A stretch of 52,074 nucleotides of DNA from Bacteroidales bacterium (lineage in GTDB: Bacteria; Bacteroidota; Bacteroidia; Bacteroidales; GCA-2748055), in assembly GCA_021738565.1 (NCBI GenBank), contig JAIPBT010000028.1, forward strand, positions 1-52,074, read 5' to 3'. This document shows, in pieces, positions 42,248-50,427 of this stretch. Each line of letters starts with the position of its first letter. The first letter of the stretch is position 1. The position numbers and the translations under genes are program-made. The notes under the pieces were generated by a model. The model did no database searches and was not told the origin of the DNA. It was given only the letters and a program-made list of their open reading frames with translations.

Positions 42248-42988
42248 ATGGGCAAAGAAAAAATCATACATATAGAAAATCTGAACAAGTCATTTAACGG
42301 AACATCGGTAATACGTGACCTGTCCATGTCGTTGTATGCAGGAGAAAATCTCGTGATACTCGGGAAGTCGGGATCCGGTAAATCTGTGATCGTGAAATGC
42401 ATTGTCAAGCTTATGGAAGCAGATTCCGGTAAGATCAGTGTATTCGGTACCGAGGTAACTGCCTGCAGCTCAAATGAACTGTCTGATGTTCGTTCAAAGG
42501 TCGGATACCTGTTCCAGGAAGGAGCGCTGTATGATTCAATGAGCGTCAGGGAAAACTTACTGTTCCCGGCCCTCAGGAACTATAAAACAAGAAAACTGGG
42601 CATGCCACAACTCGATGAATTGGTGAGGCAGAACCTTGATAGCGTCGGGCTGCTGGAAGCAATAGATAAAATGCCATCTGAATTATCAGGAGGAATGAAA
42701 AAAAGAGCAGGACTTGCAAGGACCCTTATGCTGTCACCCGACCTGATCATCTATGATGAACCAACTACCGGACTGGATCCGTATACCAGTGAATCCATCA
42801 TTCACCTGATTCTGAAGGTCCAGTCTGAATACAATACTACATCGATCATCATTACCCATGACATAAAATGCGCGGAGTTAACAGGTGACCGAATCTGCGT
42901 CCTTCATGATGGAAATTTCATCGCTGAAGGTGTATTTGATACAGTGAAGAAAAAAGATGATCCTGAGGTCAGGCTATTCTTTAAATAA
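42248..42988 (+). CDS. mlaF: MlaF-family ABC ATPase (MCE lipid transport)
   Basis: 246-residue ABC ATPase. Walker A is ILGKSGSGKSVIVK (about 37-50), Q-loop LFQEGALYDSM (about 88), signature LSGGMKKRAGLART (about 142-155) and Walker B LIIYDEPTTGLDP (about 163-175), with the switch His in ITHD. The LFQEGALYDSMSVRENL and GGMKKR patterns are those of MlaF rather than other ABC importers. It starts 2 bp after the permease gene. Confidence 0.94.
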   Translation: MGKEKIIHIENLNKSFNGTSVIRDLSMSLYAGENLVILGKSGSGKSVIVKCIVKLMEADSGKISVFGTEVTACSSNELSDVRSKVGYLFQEGALYDSMSVRENLLFPALRNYKTRKLGMPQLDELVRQNLDSVGLLEAIDKMPSELSGGMKKRAGLARTLMLSPDLIIYDEPTTGLDPYTSESIIHLILKVQSEYNTTSIIITHDIKCAELTGDRICVLHDGNFIAEGVFDTVKKKDDPEVRLFFK

Positions 42989-43000
42989 CAGATTGCAATC

Positions 43001-44068
43001 ATGAAAGACAAACATCGCAAGAACTTACTGGTCGGAATCTTTGTAGCACTTGGATTCCTTATATTCATTTCAACCATCTACCTTGTGGGGAAGAAAGAGA
43101 ATATTTTCGGTTCAACGGCCAATGTATATGCCATCTTCAAGGATGCCAAGGGCCTCAGGGCCGGGGATAAGGTCAGGCTTTCGGGAATAGATATCGGGAC
43201 GGTAAGTACCATTGGATTTTTAGAGGACAACCGCGTGATTGTCAGCCTGAGCCTGGAACAGGAAACCATCAAATACCTGAAAAAAAATGCCCTCGCCACG
43301 ATCGCCAATGAGGGACTGATGGGAAGTAAGGTTGTGAAAATCCTCCCTGGAACCATCACCGAAGACCCAGTCGGCAGAAACGATACCATTAAAACCATCG
43401 AGCAGATCGATATCGATGATATCATGCAAAAGATAAATGAATCAAGCGAGAACATAACGGTTGTCACAGAGGAACTGATTGATATCACACAAAAGATCAA
43501 CCGGGGTGAAGGTATCTTCGGAAAAATATTCACCGATACTACATTCACCCAGAACCTCGATGAATCAAGTAAGAACATAGCAGTTATTACAAGCGACTTT
43601 GTCGATCTTATAGATAAAGTGAACCGCGGACAGGGAATTGTAGGTAAAATATTCGCCGACACTGCAATTACAGCAGACATCGATTCGGCAGGTCAGAACA
43701 TCAACGAGATTGCCCTCAACATTATGAAGATCACCGATAAGATAAACCAGGGTGAAGGCATCTTCGGACGCTTGTTCACAGATACCTCCCTTACCAACAA
43801 CCTTTTTGCTTCCAGTCAAAACCTTGAGATAGCCACCAGTAACCTTAAAAAACTAAGCGCCAAACTGACAAATGACAGCAGTGCATTAAACCTTTTCATT
43901 AATGACACTACCTTCAAAGATTCACTTGAAATCCTTATCAATAACCTGAATATCGGTATTCTTGAAGTAACAGAAGCTGCAGATGCAGTTGAAAAAAGCG
44001 GTATTGTAAGGTTGTTTTCCAAAAAGAAAAAGGACGAAAAGAAAAAGGACGAAAAGAAAAATGAATAA
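43001..44068 (+). CDS. mlaD: MlaD-family MCE protein with three GEGIFGKIF repeats
   Basis: 355 residues. An N-terminal membrane anchor (residues 9-27) is followed by the MCE domain (YAIFKDAKGLRAGDKVRLSGIDIG to VVKILPG, about 43-120). C-terminal to it are three ~41-residue repeats beginning INRGEGIFGKIFTDT (about 165), VNRGQGIVGKIFADT (about 207) and INQGEGIFGRLFTDT (about 248), separated by helical segments, as in the extended tunnel or rod of larger MCE proteins. The end is a Lys/Asp/Glu-rich low-complexity tail. It is the substrate-binding ring for the MlaE/MlaF transporter. Confidence 0.9.
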   Translation: MKDKHRKNLLVGIFVALGFLIFISTIYLVGKKENIFGSTANVYAIFKDAKGLRAGDKVRLSGIDIGTVSTIGFLEDNRVIVSLSLEQETIKYLKKNALATIANEGLMGSKVVKILPGTITEDPVGRNDTIKTIEQIDIDDIMQKINESSENITVVTEELIDITQKINRGEGIFGKIFTDTTFTQNLDESSKNIAVITSDFVDLIDKVNRGQGIVGKIFADTAITADIDSAGQNINEIALNIMKITDKINQGEGIFGRLFTDTSLTNNLFASSQNLEIATSNLKKLSAKLTNDSSALNLFINDTTFKDSLEILINNLNIGILEVTEAADAVEKSGIVRLFSKKKKDEKKKDEKKNE

Positions 44069-44233
44069 ACGGGGTGATATGGAACACTTCCGCACCATAC
44101 GGATGTAAAAAAACAGCCAAACAGGAATCAGGAGAGAATGAATGAATCTTGCCTTTTCCTACCAATTCACGTCCTTTCAAAATTAAATTTTCTGAGTGTA
44201 ACAAAAATCACATTCAGATAATTTTATCCAACC
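44069..44233. other. Gap between the MCE operon and the methyltransferase gene
   Basis: AT-rich spacer, no gene. A -7 box (TATTTTTG, 44234-44241) closes it just ahead of the next gene, suggesting that a new transcription unit starts there. No strong terminator is evident. Confidence 0.4.
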
Positions 44234-44241
44234 TATTTTTG
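44234..44241 (+). promoter_or_regulatory. -7 box upstream of the methyltransferase gene
   Basis: TATTTTTG fits TAnnTTTG and lies 23 bp ahead of the ATG at 44264. No TTTG is visible 19-21 bases upstream, so the match is partial. Confidence 0.35.
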
Positions 44242-44263
44242 TAGCATAATTTACAGATTAATT

Positions 44264-44932
44264 ATGGACAGAAAATTGTATGCGGAATCCAAAGTTGAAT
44301 TGACACCTTTTATTGCCAGGAATTATGACACGATCATGAATTCCATTTCCTTCGGTAAATATGATAGATTCATCAGGAAGGCAGTTCAGGACATGAATAT
44401 CGATAAAGAAGACCACATCCTCGACCTCGGTTGCGGAACCGGTAAAAATGCTGCACTGATGCTTGAATATCTTGGACCATCAGGACATTTAACCGGTATA
44501 GACCTTTCACCTGATATGGAGAGACAATTCCTGGCAAAGCATTCCAATGACAACCGACTGGAATTTAAAAAGCAACGGATAGATATACCTTTCGATGCCG
44601 GGAGAAAATATGATAAGGTACTTGTAAGTTTTGTGATACACGGATTCCCCCACGATGTAAGAAAAAAGATCCTGAAGAATGCATATGATCACCTGAAACC
44701 CGGCGGCCAACTAATGATTCTGGATTTTTCTGAATTCGATTTGTTGAACATGCCCTGGCATCACCGGCTTGTTTTTAAAACCGTGGAGTGCAAATATGCT
44801 TTCGATTACATTGAACGTGACTGGAAAGAGATATTGAATAACACCGGATTTACTGATTTTGAAGAGTACCTGTACTTCAGGAAATACGCCCGTTTGCTGA
44901 AAACAAAAAAAATTAGTCCAATTAAAAATTAA
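44264..44932 (+). CDS. Class I SAM-dependent methyltransferase (UbiE-like)
   Basis: 222 residues. The AdoMet motif I is HILDLGCGTGKNAALM near 50-65, motif II/acidic loop is LTGIDLSPDMERQF near 77, and a later GGQLMILDFSEFDLLNMPW near 150-165 resembles the UbiE/Methyltransf_11 group. Substrate unknown: quinone, lipid and small-molecule methylation are all possible. First gene of the rightward run to the thioredoxin-like and thioredoxin-reductase genes (spacers 83 and 130 bp), so a functional link is possible but not certain. Confidence 0.82.
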   Translation: MDRKLYAESKVELTPFIARNYDTIMNSISFGKYDRFIRKAVQDMNIDKEDHILDLGCGTGKNAALMLEYLGPSGHLTGIDLSPDMERQFLAKHSNDNRLEFKKQRIDIPFDAGRKYDKVLVSFVIHGFPHDVRKKILKNAYDHLKPGGQLMILDFSEFDLLNMPWHHRLVFKTVECKYAFDYIERDWKEILNNTGFTDFEEYLYFRKYARLLKTKKISPIKN

Positions 44933-44971
44933 GAATTACAAACCGATTCGCCGCGGCGAAGAGCTCATGAA

Positions 44972-44990
44972 CCCGACAATTTGTCGGGTG
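44972..44990. repeat. Short inverted repeat ACCCGACA-ATT-TGTCGGGT
   Basis: Perfect 8-bp stem with a three-base loop in the spacer between the methyltransferase and thioredoxin-like genes. It lacks a clear T tract on the plus strand. CCCGAY-N-RTCGGG palindromes also occur at 51761-51779 and 51864-51883, so it looks like a recurring small palindromic repeat, possibly with terminator activity. Confidence 0.5.
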
Positions 44991-45015
44991 AATAATTACG
45001 AAATACGAAAAAATT

Positions 45016-45375
45016 ATGAAATTATTACAAACACAGATCCACGAGATTGAAACGGAAACTGAACTTAAAAAGATCATCCAGGAAAATGAAAATGTAATGG
45101 TATGCTGCGGACGTATGGGTCCCATGTGCATCCCTGTGTACGATGTTATGGAAGAGCTGGAAGAAGAATATGAAAATGTCAAATTCTACAGTATGGCATT
45201 CGATTCCCCCGAAGCTGCAGTTGTAAGGAATGCGCCGGAGTGCAGGGGTTTTATGGGACTCCCCTTCACCATGTATTACAATAATGGGAAGGTGGCCCAT
45301 GCAACCTCCAGCATACAGAACAGGGAACAGATCACCGGTATTCTGGAAAAACAATTCAGCACCGTGAAGATCTGA
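45016..45375 (+). CDS. Thioredoxin-fold protein with unusual CX6C centre
   Basis: 119 residues with the thioredoxin fold order. Where thioredoxin has WCGPC, this has Cys30-Cys31-GRMGPM-Cys38, so the spacing of the two putative redox cysteines is six instead of two. The cis-Pro loop is intact as GLPFTMYYNNGKV near 80-90. A further Cys (PECRGF) lies near residue 75. Such proteins occur in anaerobes next to thioredoxin-reductase genes. Here that gene (CATC-type) starts 130 bp downstream, so this is its probable partner. Biochemical role not established. Confidence 0.7.
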   Translation: MKLLQTQIHEIETETELKKIIQENENVMVCCGRMGPMCIPVYDVMEELEEEYENVKFYSMAFDSPEAAVVRNAPECRGFMGLPFTMYYNNGKVAHATSSIQNREQITGILEKQFSTVKI

Positions 45376-45407
45376 AAAACGCGATTTTTTGACACACTGT
45401 TTGCTCC

Positions 45408-45445
45408 ATGGATATGCGGGATCCCTGTGGATTCTGCATATCCAT
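45408..45445. repeat. 10-bp inverted repeat between trx-like and trxB-like genes
   Basis: ATGGATATGC (45408-45417) pairs perfectly with GCATATCCAT (45436-45445) across an 18-base loop. A-rich sequence follows on the plus strand, so it is not a classical rightward intrinsic terminator. It may regulate or punctuate the transcript. Confidence 0.45.
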
Positions 45446-45505
45446 CATAAAAAAACATATGAGCAACGATAATTAGTACCTCATTTTCAAGCATTCACAT
45501 TATTA

Positions 45506-46426
45506 ATGGAAGAAAAATTCGATCTTATAATCATTGGTGCAGGTGCGGCAGGACTCACTGCCGGCATCTATGCTTCCAGGGCGAAACTGAATACAGTGAT
45601 CCTCAATGAAGGGGTCATTGGTGGCCAGATGGTTCTGACAGAAGAAGTTGCCAATTACCCGGGTGTTGAGACGACCAAGGGATACATGCTTGCCAATACC
45701 ATGAAGGTGCAGGCAAAAAGTTTTGGTTGTAAGCTAAAATCCAACGTTAAGATCAGGGAATACAACCTCAAAGGGGAAGTTAAGTCAGTAATACTTGAAG
45801 ACGGTCGCTCCTTTAGGGCGGACGCTGTTATCCTTGCTCCCGGGGGCAGACCAAGGTCACTGAATATTCCCGGGGAAGATACATTCAAGGGAACAGGAAT
45901 ATCCTACTGTGCAACATGCGATGGTGATTTCTTTACGGGAAAGGAGGTGATCGTTGTGGGCGGTGGCAATTCCGCCCTCGAGGAGGCAGTTGCCCTTACC
46001 AGCTTCGCCACCAAGGTGACCATTGTTCATCAATTCGATCATTTTCAGGCATTTGAACACGCAGTGAAAGAAGCAAAGAGCAATCCGAAAATAGAATTTA
46101 TCATGGAATCGGAGCTGCGGGGATTCTTCGGCAATGAAAAACTGGAAAAAGTGAGCATTGAACACCTGCCATCGGAAAAAACCTCAGAGATGAATGTTGA
46201 TGGTGTCTTTATATTCATAGGATACCTACCCAATACTGAATCCATAAAAGGACATGTGCCTCTCAATGACAGGAACGAGATCGTTGTTGACAGCGATATG
46301 AAAACCACCATCCCGGGTGTTTTTGCTGCCGGTGACTGTATTGCCAAAAAATACCGGCAGGTTACCACCGCTGTGGCAGATGGTACGATCGCAGCCCTGA
46401 GTGCCTCGGAATACCTTCGGGGATAG
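45506..46426 (+). CDS. trxB: Thioredoxin reductase-like flavoprotein
   Basis: 306 residues. The FAD-binding motif is IIGAGAAGLTAGIYASRA (about 9-26), the redox centre is CATC (Cys135-Cys138), the NAD(P)H motif is VIVVGGGNSALEEAVAL (about 147-163), and the C-terminal FAD block is GVFAAGDCIAKKYRQVTTAVADG (about 270-292). All parts of a low-molecular-weight thioredoxin reductase are present. It would reduce the neighbouring thioredoxin-like protein with the unusual cysteine spacing, and possibly the C-terminal thioredoxin domain of the MtaA-like fusion at 47696. Confidence 0.92.
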   Translation: MEEKFDLIIIGAGAAGLTAGIYASRAKLNTVILNEGVIGGQMVLTEEVANYPGVETTKGYMLANTMKVQAKSFGCKLKSNVKIREYNLKGEVKSVILEDGRSFRADAVILAPGGRPRSLNIPGEDTFKGTGISYCATCDGDFFTGKEVIVVGGGNSALEEAVALTSFATKVTIVHQFDHFQAFEHAVKEAKSNPKIEFIMESELRGFFGNEKLEKVSIEHLPSEKTSEMNVDGVFIFIGYLPNTESIKGHVPLNDRNEIVVDSDMKTTIPGVFAAGDCIAKKYRQVTTAVADGTIAALSASEYLRG

Positions 46427-46471
46427 TTGTAGAAAATACCTTATCTTGAGGAAACTTTTTCCTCGTTAGAG

Positions 46472-47692
46472 ATGTCTGTTGGAAAAGTAATATCGAAACA
46501 AAATTTCAGATCATTTCTATGGCATGCAGGATTCCTTGCATTTGCCCAAAATTTCATGGACATCGACACCGTCATTCCTGCAATGCTCGTCGAAGCAGGC
46601 GGGACACCACTCCATATAGGTCTGATGGCGGCAATACTTACAGGTGGATCAAGCTTTACGCAAATCATATTCGCACCCCTTGTGAGCAACGACCGTTTCA
46701 AAAAGAAATATTTGCTTCTGGGAATAAATTCAAGAATTCTTTCACTGATTATTATCTCCGCAATACTATGGAGAACAGCATCTGACGGTCAGTCAAATAT
46801 CCTTGTTTTTCTGTTTATAGCCATAACCATATTTGCAGTGGGAGGCGCTTTTGCCAACGTAAGCTATACCGATATTCTCGGAAAAACAGTGAACCAGGAA
46901 AGCAGGAAGAAATTCTTTTCATCAAAGCAGTTGCTGACCAGCATCGTGGTGTTGTTTTCCGCATTCCTTGCATCAAGGGTTCTGAACATGGAAGCATATC
47001 CCCAGAATTATGCCATGATGTTCGTAATAGGATTTATTGCCCTCACCATCGCATCCCTGGGATTCTGGAGACTAAAAGAGAACATTCCCTCAAAACTCAG
47101 GATCACTGGTATCAGGCATTATTTCGAGGTAATGAAGGCCGAACTGAAGTCCAACGGCCGCATCAAGTATTTCCTGGGATTTATCAATACCCAGGGCATA
47201 GCGATCTCTTTTCTTCCTTTCGTCATCCTTTACGCAAAGGAACTCTATCTGACCGGGAGCGCTGATACAGGTAAATTTCTCATATTTAAAGTGATTGGTG
47301 GAGTATTGATCAGCATGGTGATCCTTATGTTTTCAAAATTTACAAGGTACCGTTTGCTTCTCTACCTGAATGTGATACTTACAATATCAATTCCACTGAT
47401 CCTGCTGCTCATTGTCAATAATCCTCCTTTCTGGTTGTTGTTCCTGCTCGGTGGATTGGTATTCTCCATTTACAGCATTACGATGAATGGTGTGTTGCTT
47501 GAAATATCCGGGGATGATAACCGAACCATCTACACCGGGCTTGCAGGTGCAGGGAATATAGTGCCCGCGTTGTTTCCCCTTGTCGGGGGATGGATCATAA
47601 AGACCTTCGGATATACTGAGTTCTTCATTGTCTATATGGGGATCGTATTGCTGGCCTTCTATTTTATTTACAAGTTGAAATGTCTCAAGTAA
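46472..47692 (+). CDS. MFS transporter
   Basis: 406-residue major facilitator superfamily protein with about twelve hydrophobic segments. The N-terminal half is FRSFLWHAGFLAFAQNFMDID, GGTPLHIGLMAAIL and FTQIIFAPLVSNDRFKKK-like (spelled in pieces); the last carries the usual intracellular loop 2-3 charge pattern. The C-terminal half has ISFLPFVILYAKELYL and FWLLFLLGGLVFSIYS. Substrate unknown. It starts 45 bp after the thioredoxin reductase gene and is convergent with the MtaA-like gene, with a gap of only 3 bp between stops. Confidence 0.82.
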   Translation: MSVGKVISKQNFRSFLWHAGFLAFAQNFMDIDTVIPAMLVEAGGTPLHIGLMAAILTGGSSFTQIIFAPLVSNDRFKKKYLLLGINSRILSLIIISAILWRTASDGQSNILVFLFIAITIFAVGGAFANVSYTDILGKTVNQESRKKFFSSKQLLTSIVVLFSAFLASRVLNMEAYPQNYAMMFVIGFIALTIASLGFWRLKENIPSKLRITGIRHYFEVMKAELKSNGRIKYFLGFINTQGIAISFLPFVILYAKELYLTGSADTGKFLIFKVIGGVLISMVILMFSKFTRYRLLLYLNVILTISIPLILLLIVNNPPFWLLFLLGGLVFSIYSITMNGVLLEISGDDNRTIYTGLAGAGNIVPALFPLVGGWIIKTFGYTEFFIVYMGIVLLAFYFIYKLKCLK

Positions 47693-47695
47693 GGA

Positions 47696-49060
47696 TCACT
47701 CCTGTATTTTCTTTTCCAGGTATTCACTGATCCTTGTCCTGATTTCGCTCACGGAAGGTGTTTTTGAATTGAATTCAACATTTCCATCCATTACGATTGT
47801 GGGTATCTTCTTAACTCCCAGGGTTGCCATCATTTGAACTCCCTGTGTCTCCTTGATCTTATACTCCTTATATACCACCCTGTCTTCAATACCTGCTGTC
47901 GCCCTTGCCACTGCATTGACCATGTAGTAACAGGGAGCACATGAAGATGAATCAAGGGTTACAATATCAACCACCACACGGCTCTCATCCCAGTGATTTG
48001 CAAGGTCCAGTTTTTCCACATCATGGACCGGCGCTTTTGAAGCCCTTAATTCCGACTGAAGGGCTTCATCCCTTACCAGTCTGGAGATTGCCTTCAGGTT
48101 ATCCGGTGGGGTATCCATCGCCAGGTCACAACCGGGAGCAAGTATGAATCCCCGTTTCCCGCCTGTATCCATGCATTCAAGTGCATCCCTCATCGCCGTT
48201 TCCCTGCTTCCAAGCAAAAGTGAGACTGTAAGTTTTATATTACCGCCATAACTGATACCATTGGAGAGCGCCACATCGCGGACAAAATCCAGCGGTATGT
48301 TCTCATCAATTGAAATGTTATCAGGTTTGCACCTGCACATCACCCCGATGTTTTGCTGAGCATTACCGCAAACAAAAAATGAACCAAGTGCTCCCGATTT
48401 CCTGATATGCTCAAAGATCTCCGATGCAGCAGGAAATACAAAAGTCTCGAATGAAACTGGGTCGATCTGACTGGTCATTGGGTCCACCATGGCAATAACG
48501 TCGCAACCTGCATTGATGTATTCCTTTGCCATCATTATGGAAACCTTCTTAGTGAACTCCATAAGCTTTAAGATGTGATCGGGATCTTCCAGCATGCGCA
48601 TAAAAACATCTGTTCCCATCAGGTGAAGAGCCAGTGTGAAAGGACCTGTGAACAGCCCGTAAAGGGCAAGGTCCGGATGTTCCTTCCTGATCCTCCTCGC
48701 CGCGTTCATAATAAGTGGTATTCGACCCTCACTGCCTGCAGGCACATTCAAATCATCAATGGAAATGTCCTCAAGCAAAGGATGAGAGACAACTGCCGGA
48801 GGATAGTCTTTTAACCAGTTCAATTTGCAGCCAAGCACCTCTGCTTCCACCTGCAGATCAAAAACAACCGGGATCCCGTCGGGTTGGTACTTATCTATGG
48901 CCCTGCTGACACCGGCAACGATATGCTTCTCTGATTTCAGGTATTCTTCCGCTGATATGCCAATCAACTTTGCTGCATGAACACCAACAAAAGGTACCCA
49001 GGGTATCTGCTCAACCTCCTCAAGCCTGATCGCCTTTTTTACTAGTTCTACACCTTTCAT
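47696..49060 (-). CDS. MtaA/UroD-family methyltransferase fused to a C-terminal thioredoxin-like domain
   Basis: 454 residues. Residues 1-345 are an MtaA/CmuA/uroporphyrinogen-decarboxylase-type barrel (VVFDLQVEAEVLGCKLNW; YGLFTGPFTLALHLMG; GYGGN-like SYGGNIKL). In MtaA-type MT2 enzymes zinc is bound by His-x-Cys and a later Cys; here the first motif reads SFFVCGN (Cys231) with Phe229 where His is expected, while the later Cys is present in LAPGCDLAMDTPPDN (Cys311). Residues ~365-454 form a thioredoxin-like domain with CAPC at 374-377 and the cis-Pro block VKKIPTIVMDGNVEF. Likely moves a methyl group from the nearby corrinoid protein to a thiol or related acceptor. Its start codon lies at the edge of a triplicated 135-bp repeat. 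Confidence 0.82.
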   Translation of the reverse strand: MKGVELVKKAIRLEEVEQIPWVPFVGVHAAKLIGISAEEYLKSEKHIVAGVSRAIDKYQPDGIPVVFDLQVEAEVLGCKLNWLKDYPPAVVSHPLLEDISIDDLNVPAGSEGRIPLIMNAARRIRKEHPDLALYGLFTGPFTLALHLMGTDVFMRMLEDPDHILKLMEFTKKVSIMMAKEYINAGCDVIAMVDPMTSQIDPVSFETFVFPAASEIFEHIRKSGALGSFFVCGNAQQNIGVMCRCKPDNISIDENIPLDFVRDVALSNGISYGGNIKLTVSLLLGSRETAMRDALECMDTGGKRGFILAPGCDLAMDTPPDNLKAISRLVRDEALQSELRASKAPVHDVEKLDLANHWDESRVVVDIVTLDSSSCAPCYYMVNAVARATAGIEDRVVYKEYKIKETQGVQMMATLGVKKIPTIVMDGNVEFNSKTPSVSEIRTRISEYLEKKIQE

Positions 49061-49459
49061 TAGAAAATAATTAAGTTATACTATTAATATTCAATCTATT
49101 ATATCTTTAAAAAACAGATGTCTTAATCCTAATGCCATGGAACCCTCATGTTATTTTCATTCCCTGTTGCGAACGATAGTGCATGAGGGTTTCATTAGAA
49201 AATAATTAAGTTATACTATTAATATTCAATCTATTATATCTTTAAAAAACAGATGTCTTAATCCTAATGCCATGGAACCCTCATGTTATTTTCATTATCT
49301 TTTGCGAACGATAGTGCATGAGGGTTTCATTAGAAAATAATTAAGTTATACTATTAATATTCAATCTATTATATCTTTAAAAAACAGATGTCATAATCCT
49401 AATGCCATGGAACCCTCATGTTATTTTCATTCCCTGTTGTGAACGTTGGTGCATGAGGG
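49055..49459. repeat. Three tandem 135-bp direct repeats upstream of the MtaA-like gene
   Basis: Units 49055-49189, 49190-49324 and 49325-49459 are almost identical over 135 bp. Each holds the pair AACCCTCATG and CATGAGGGTT (10-bp stem) and, on the minus strand, a TATAAT-like run. The left end of every unit is TTTCAT, i.e. minus-strand ATGAAA. In the leftmost unit that ATG is the start codon of the MtaA-like gene, and in the other units it opens a short leader frame (49157-49195, 49295-49330, 49427-49465). Differences are scattered and mostly in the loop between the stem arms. Confidence 0.9.
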
Positions 49460-49465
49460 TTTCAT
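49157..49465 (-). other. Possible leader micro-ORFs (three)
   Basis: Three minus-strand frames begin with the repeated ATGAAA. They read MKPSCTIVRNRE-stop (49195-49157), MKPSCTIVRKR-stop (49330-49295) and MKPSCTNVHNRE-stop (49465-49427), and all stay short and open despite base differences. They might be attenuator-type leader peptides or just a by-product of the repeat. No independent evidence of translation. Confidence 0.3.
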
Positions 49466-49758
49466 AACTGTATAATTTAATATTCTTTCATTTTCAACCT
49501 CCCTGGCACCACGCAAAATCTCTAACGATACAATAATTGCGTGTATCTCTCTTTAAATTTTTTTCAAGGACTATTTTTTAAAAAAAGTTATTTCACAAAG
49601 GAACACGAAGAAGTCACTAAGTTCGCCAAGAAATACTCCTAATCTAAACTATCAAAGACCTCAAATGATGTGAGGCTGAAAACATCCCCTAACATTCTCA
49701 TAGCGAACCTTTAACGGGATAAAGCCCACTATAACGAACCAACCAATGGGAGGTTCCA
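49466..49758. other. Intergenic spacer before the corrinoid protein gene
   Basis: Nearly 300 AT-rich bases with no gene. It holds CACGAAGAAGTCACTAAGTT-type low-complexity sequence, a common decayed repeat type in Bacteroidota, and no clear promoter or terminator. Confidence 0.4.
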
Positions 49759-50427
49759 CTAACGCGACACAGTTGCCAGATATTCCACCAATCCCTGAGG
49801 ATCAGGACTGTAAAAGTCTGCATTGATCTTTTTTCGGAACTCCTCCGTTACAGGCGCCCCGCCAATGCATATCTTCTGTTCGGGCAACGCTACCCTGATC
49901 CTGTTTGTGATCACCTCCATGTTTGTCATAGTGGTGGTAAGCAATGCTGAAAGGCCAATGATGCTTCCAGGATGCTTGCCGGCTTCTTCAATGAATCTTT
50001 CAGCCTGTACATCGGTCCCGAGATCAATGACTTCATAGCCGTTTCCTTCGACCATCATTGCTACCAGGTTCTTTCCAATATCGTGCAGATCACCCTGAAC
50101 TGTGCCAACGATAAAAATCCCTTTTCTCTCAGCTTCACCAGAGATAAAATAGGGTTTCAGGTGCACCATTGATGCGCTCATTGCCTTGGCGCTCATAAGG
50201 ACCTGTGGTACGAAGATCTTGTTCTCCCTGAACTTAACACCGACTTTTTCCATACCGGACATGAGTCCTTTGTTCAGTATTTCGTTTGGCGTAATACCAT
50301 CATTCAACGCTTGTCTGGTAAGTTCATCAGCCCCGTCCTTGTCCTTCATATCGGCCGGATAAGGTGAGGTCCTGTTTATCTTTCCAAATTCAATGCAATG
50401 TGCGATCTGTTCCATTAAAGTACTCAT
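49759..50427 (-). CDS. Cobalamin-binding corrinoid protein (methyltransferase partner)
   Basis: 222 residues in the two-domain layout of methanol/methylamine/glycine-betaine corrinoid proteins. An N-terminal helical cap (TRQALNDGITPNEILNKGLMSGMEKVG) is followed by the B12 Rossmann domain with GDLHDIGKNL (Asp113, His115, Gly118), the cobalt-ligating motif. Downstream, SALLTTTMTNMEVI and ICIGGAPVTEEF match the corrinoid loop and the GGxxx motif. It carries a methyl group between an MT1 (absent here) and the MtaA-like MT2 that lies to the left in the same orientation. Reductive activator proteins (RACE) are not in the window. Confidence 0.92.
   Translation of the reverse strand: MSTLMEQIAHCIEFGKINRTSPYPADMKDKDGADELTRQALNDGITPNEILNKGLMSGMEKVGVKFRENKIFVPQVLMSAKAMSASMVHLKPYFISGEAERKGIFIVGTVQGDLHDIGKNLVAMMVEGNGYEVIDLGTDVQAERFIEEAGKHPGSIIGLSALLTTTMTNMEVITNRIRVALPEQKICIGGAPVTEEFRKKINADFYSPDPQGLVEYLATVSR

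Noticed and set aside
43078-43680. 200-codon leftward frame opposite mlaD
   Set aside because: Antisense shadow of a strong coding gene (MCE protein) with low-complexity Ser/Ile-rich composition.
45408-45445. Intrinsic terminator after the thioredoxin-like gene
   Set aside because: The stem is good but is followed by A, not T, on the coding strand.
49055-49459. CRISPR array
   Set aside because: Repeat units are 135 bp and directly abutting with no unique spacers; no cas genes nearby.
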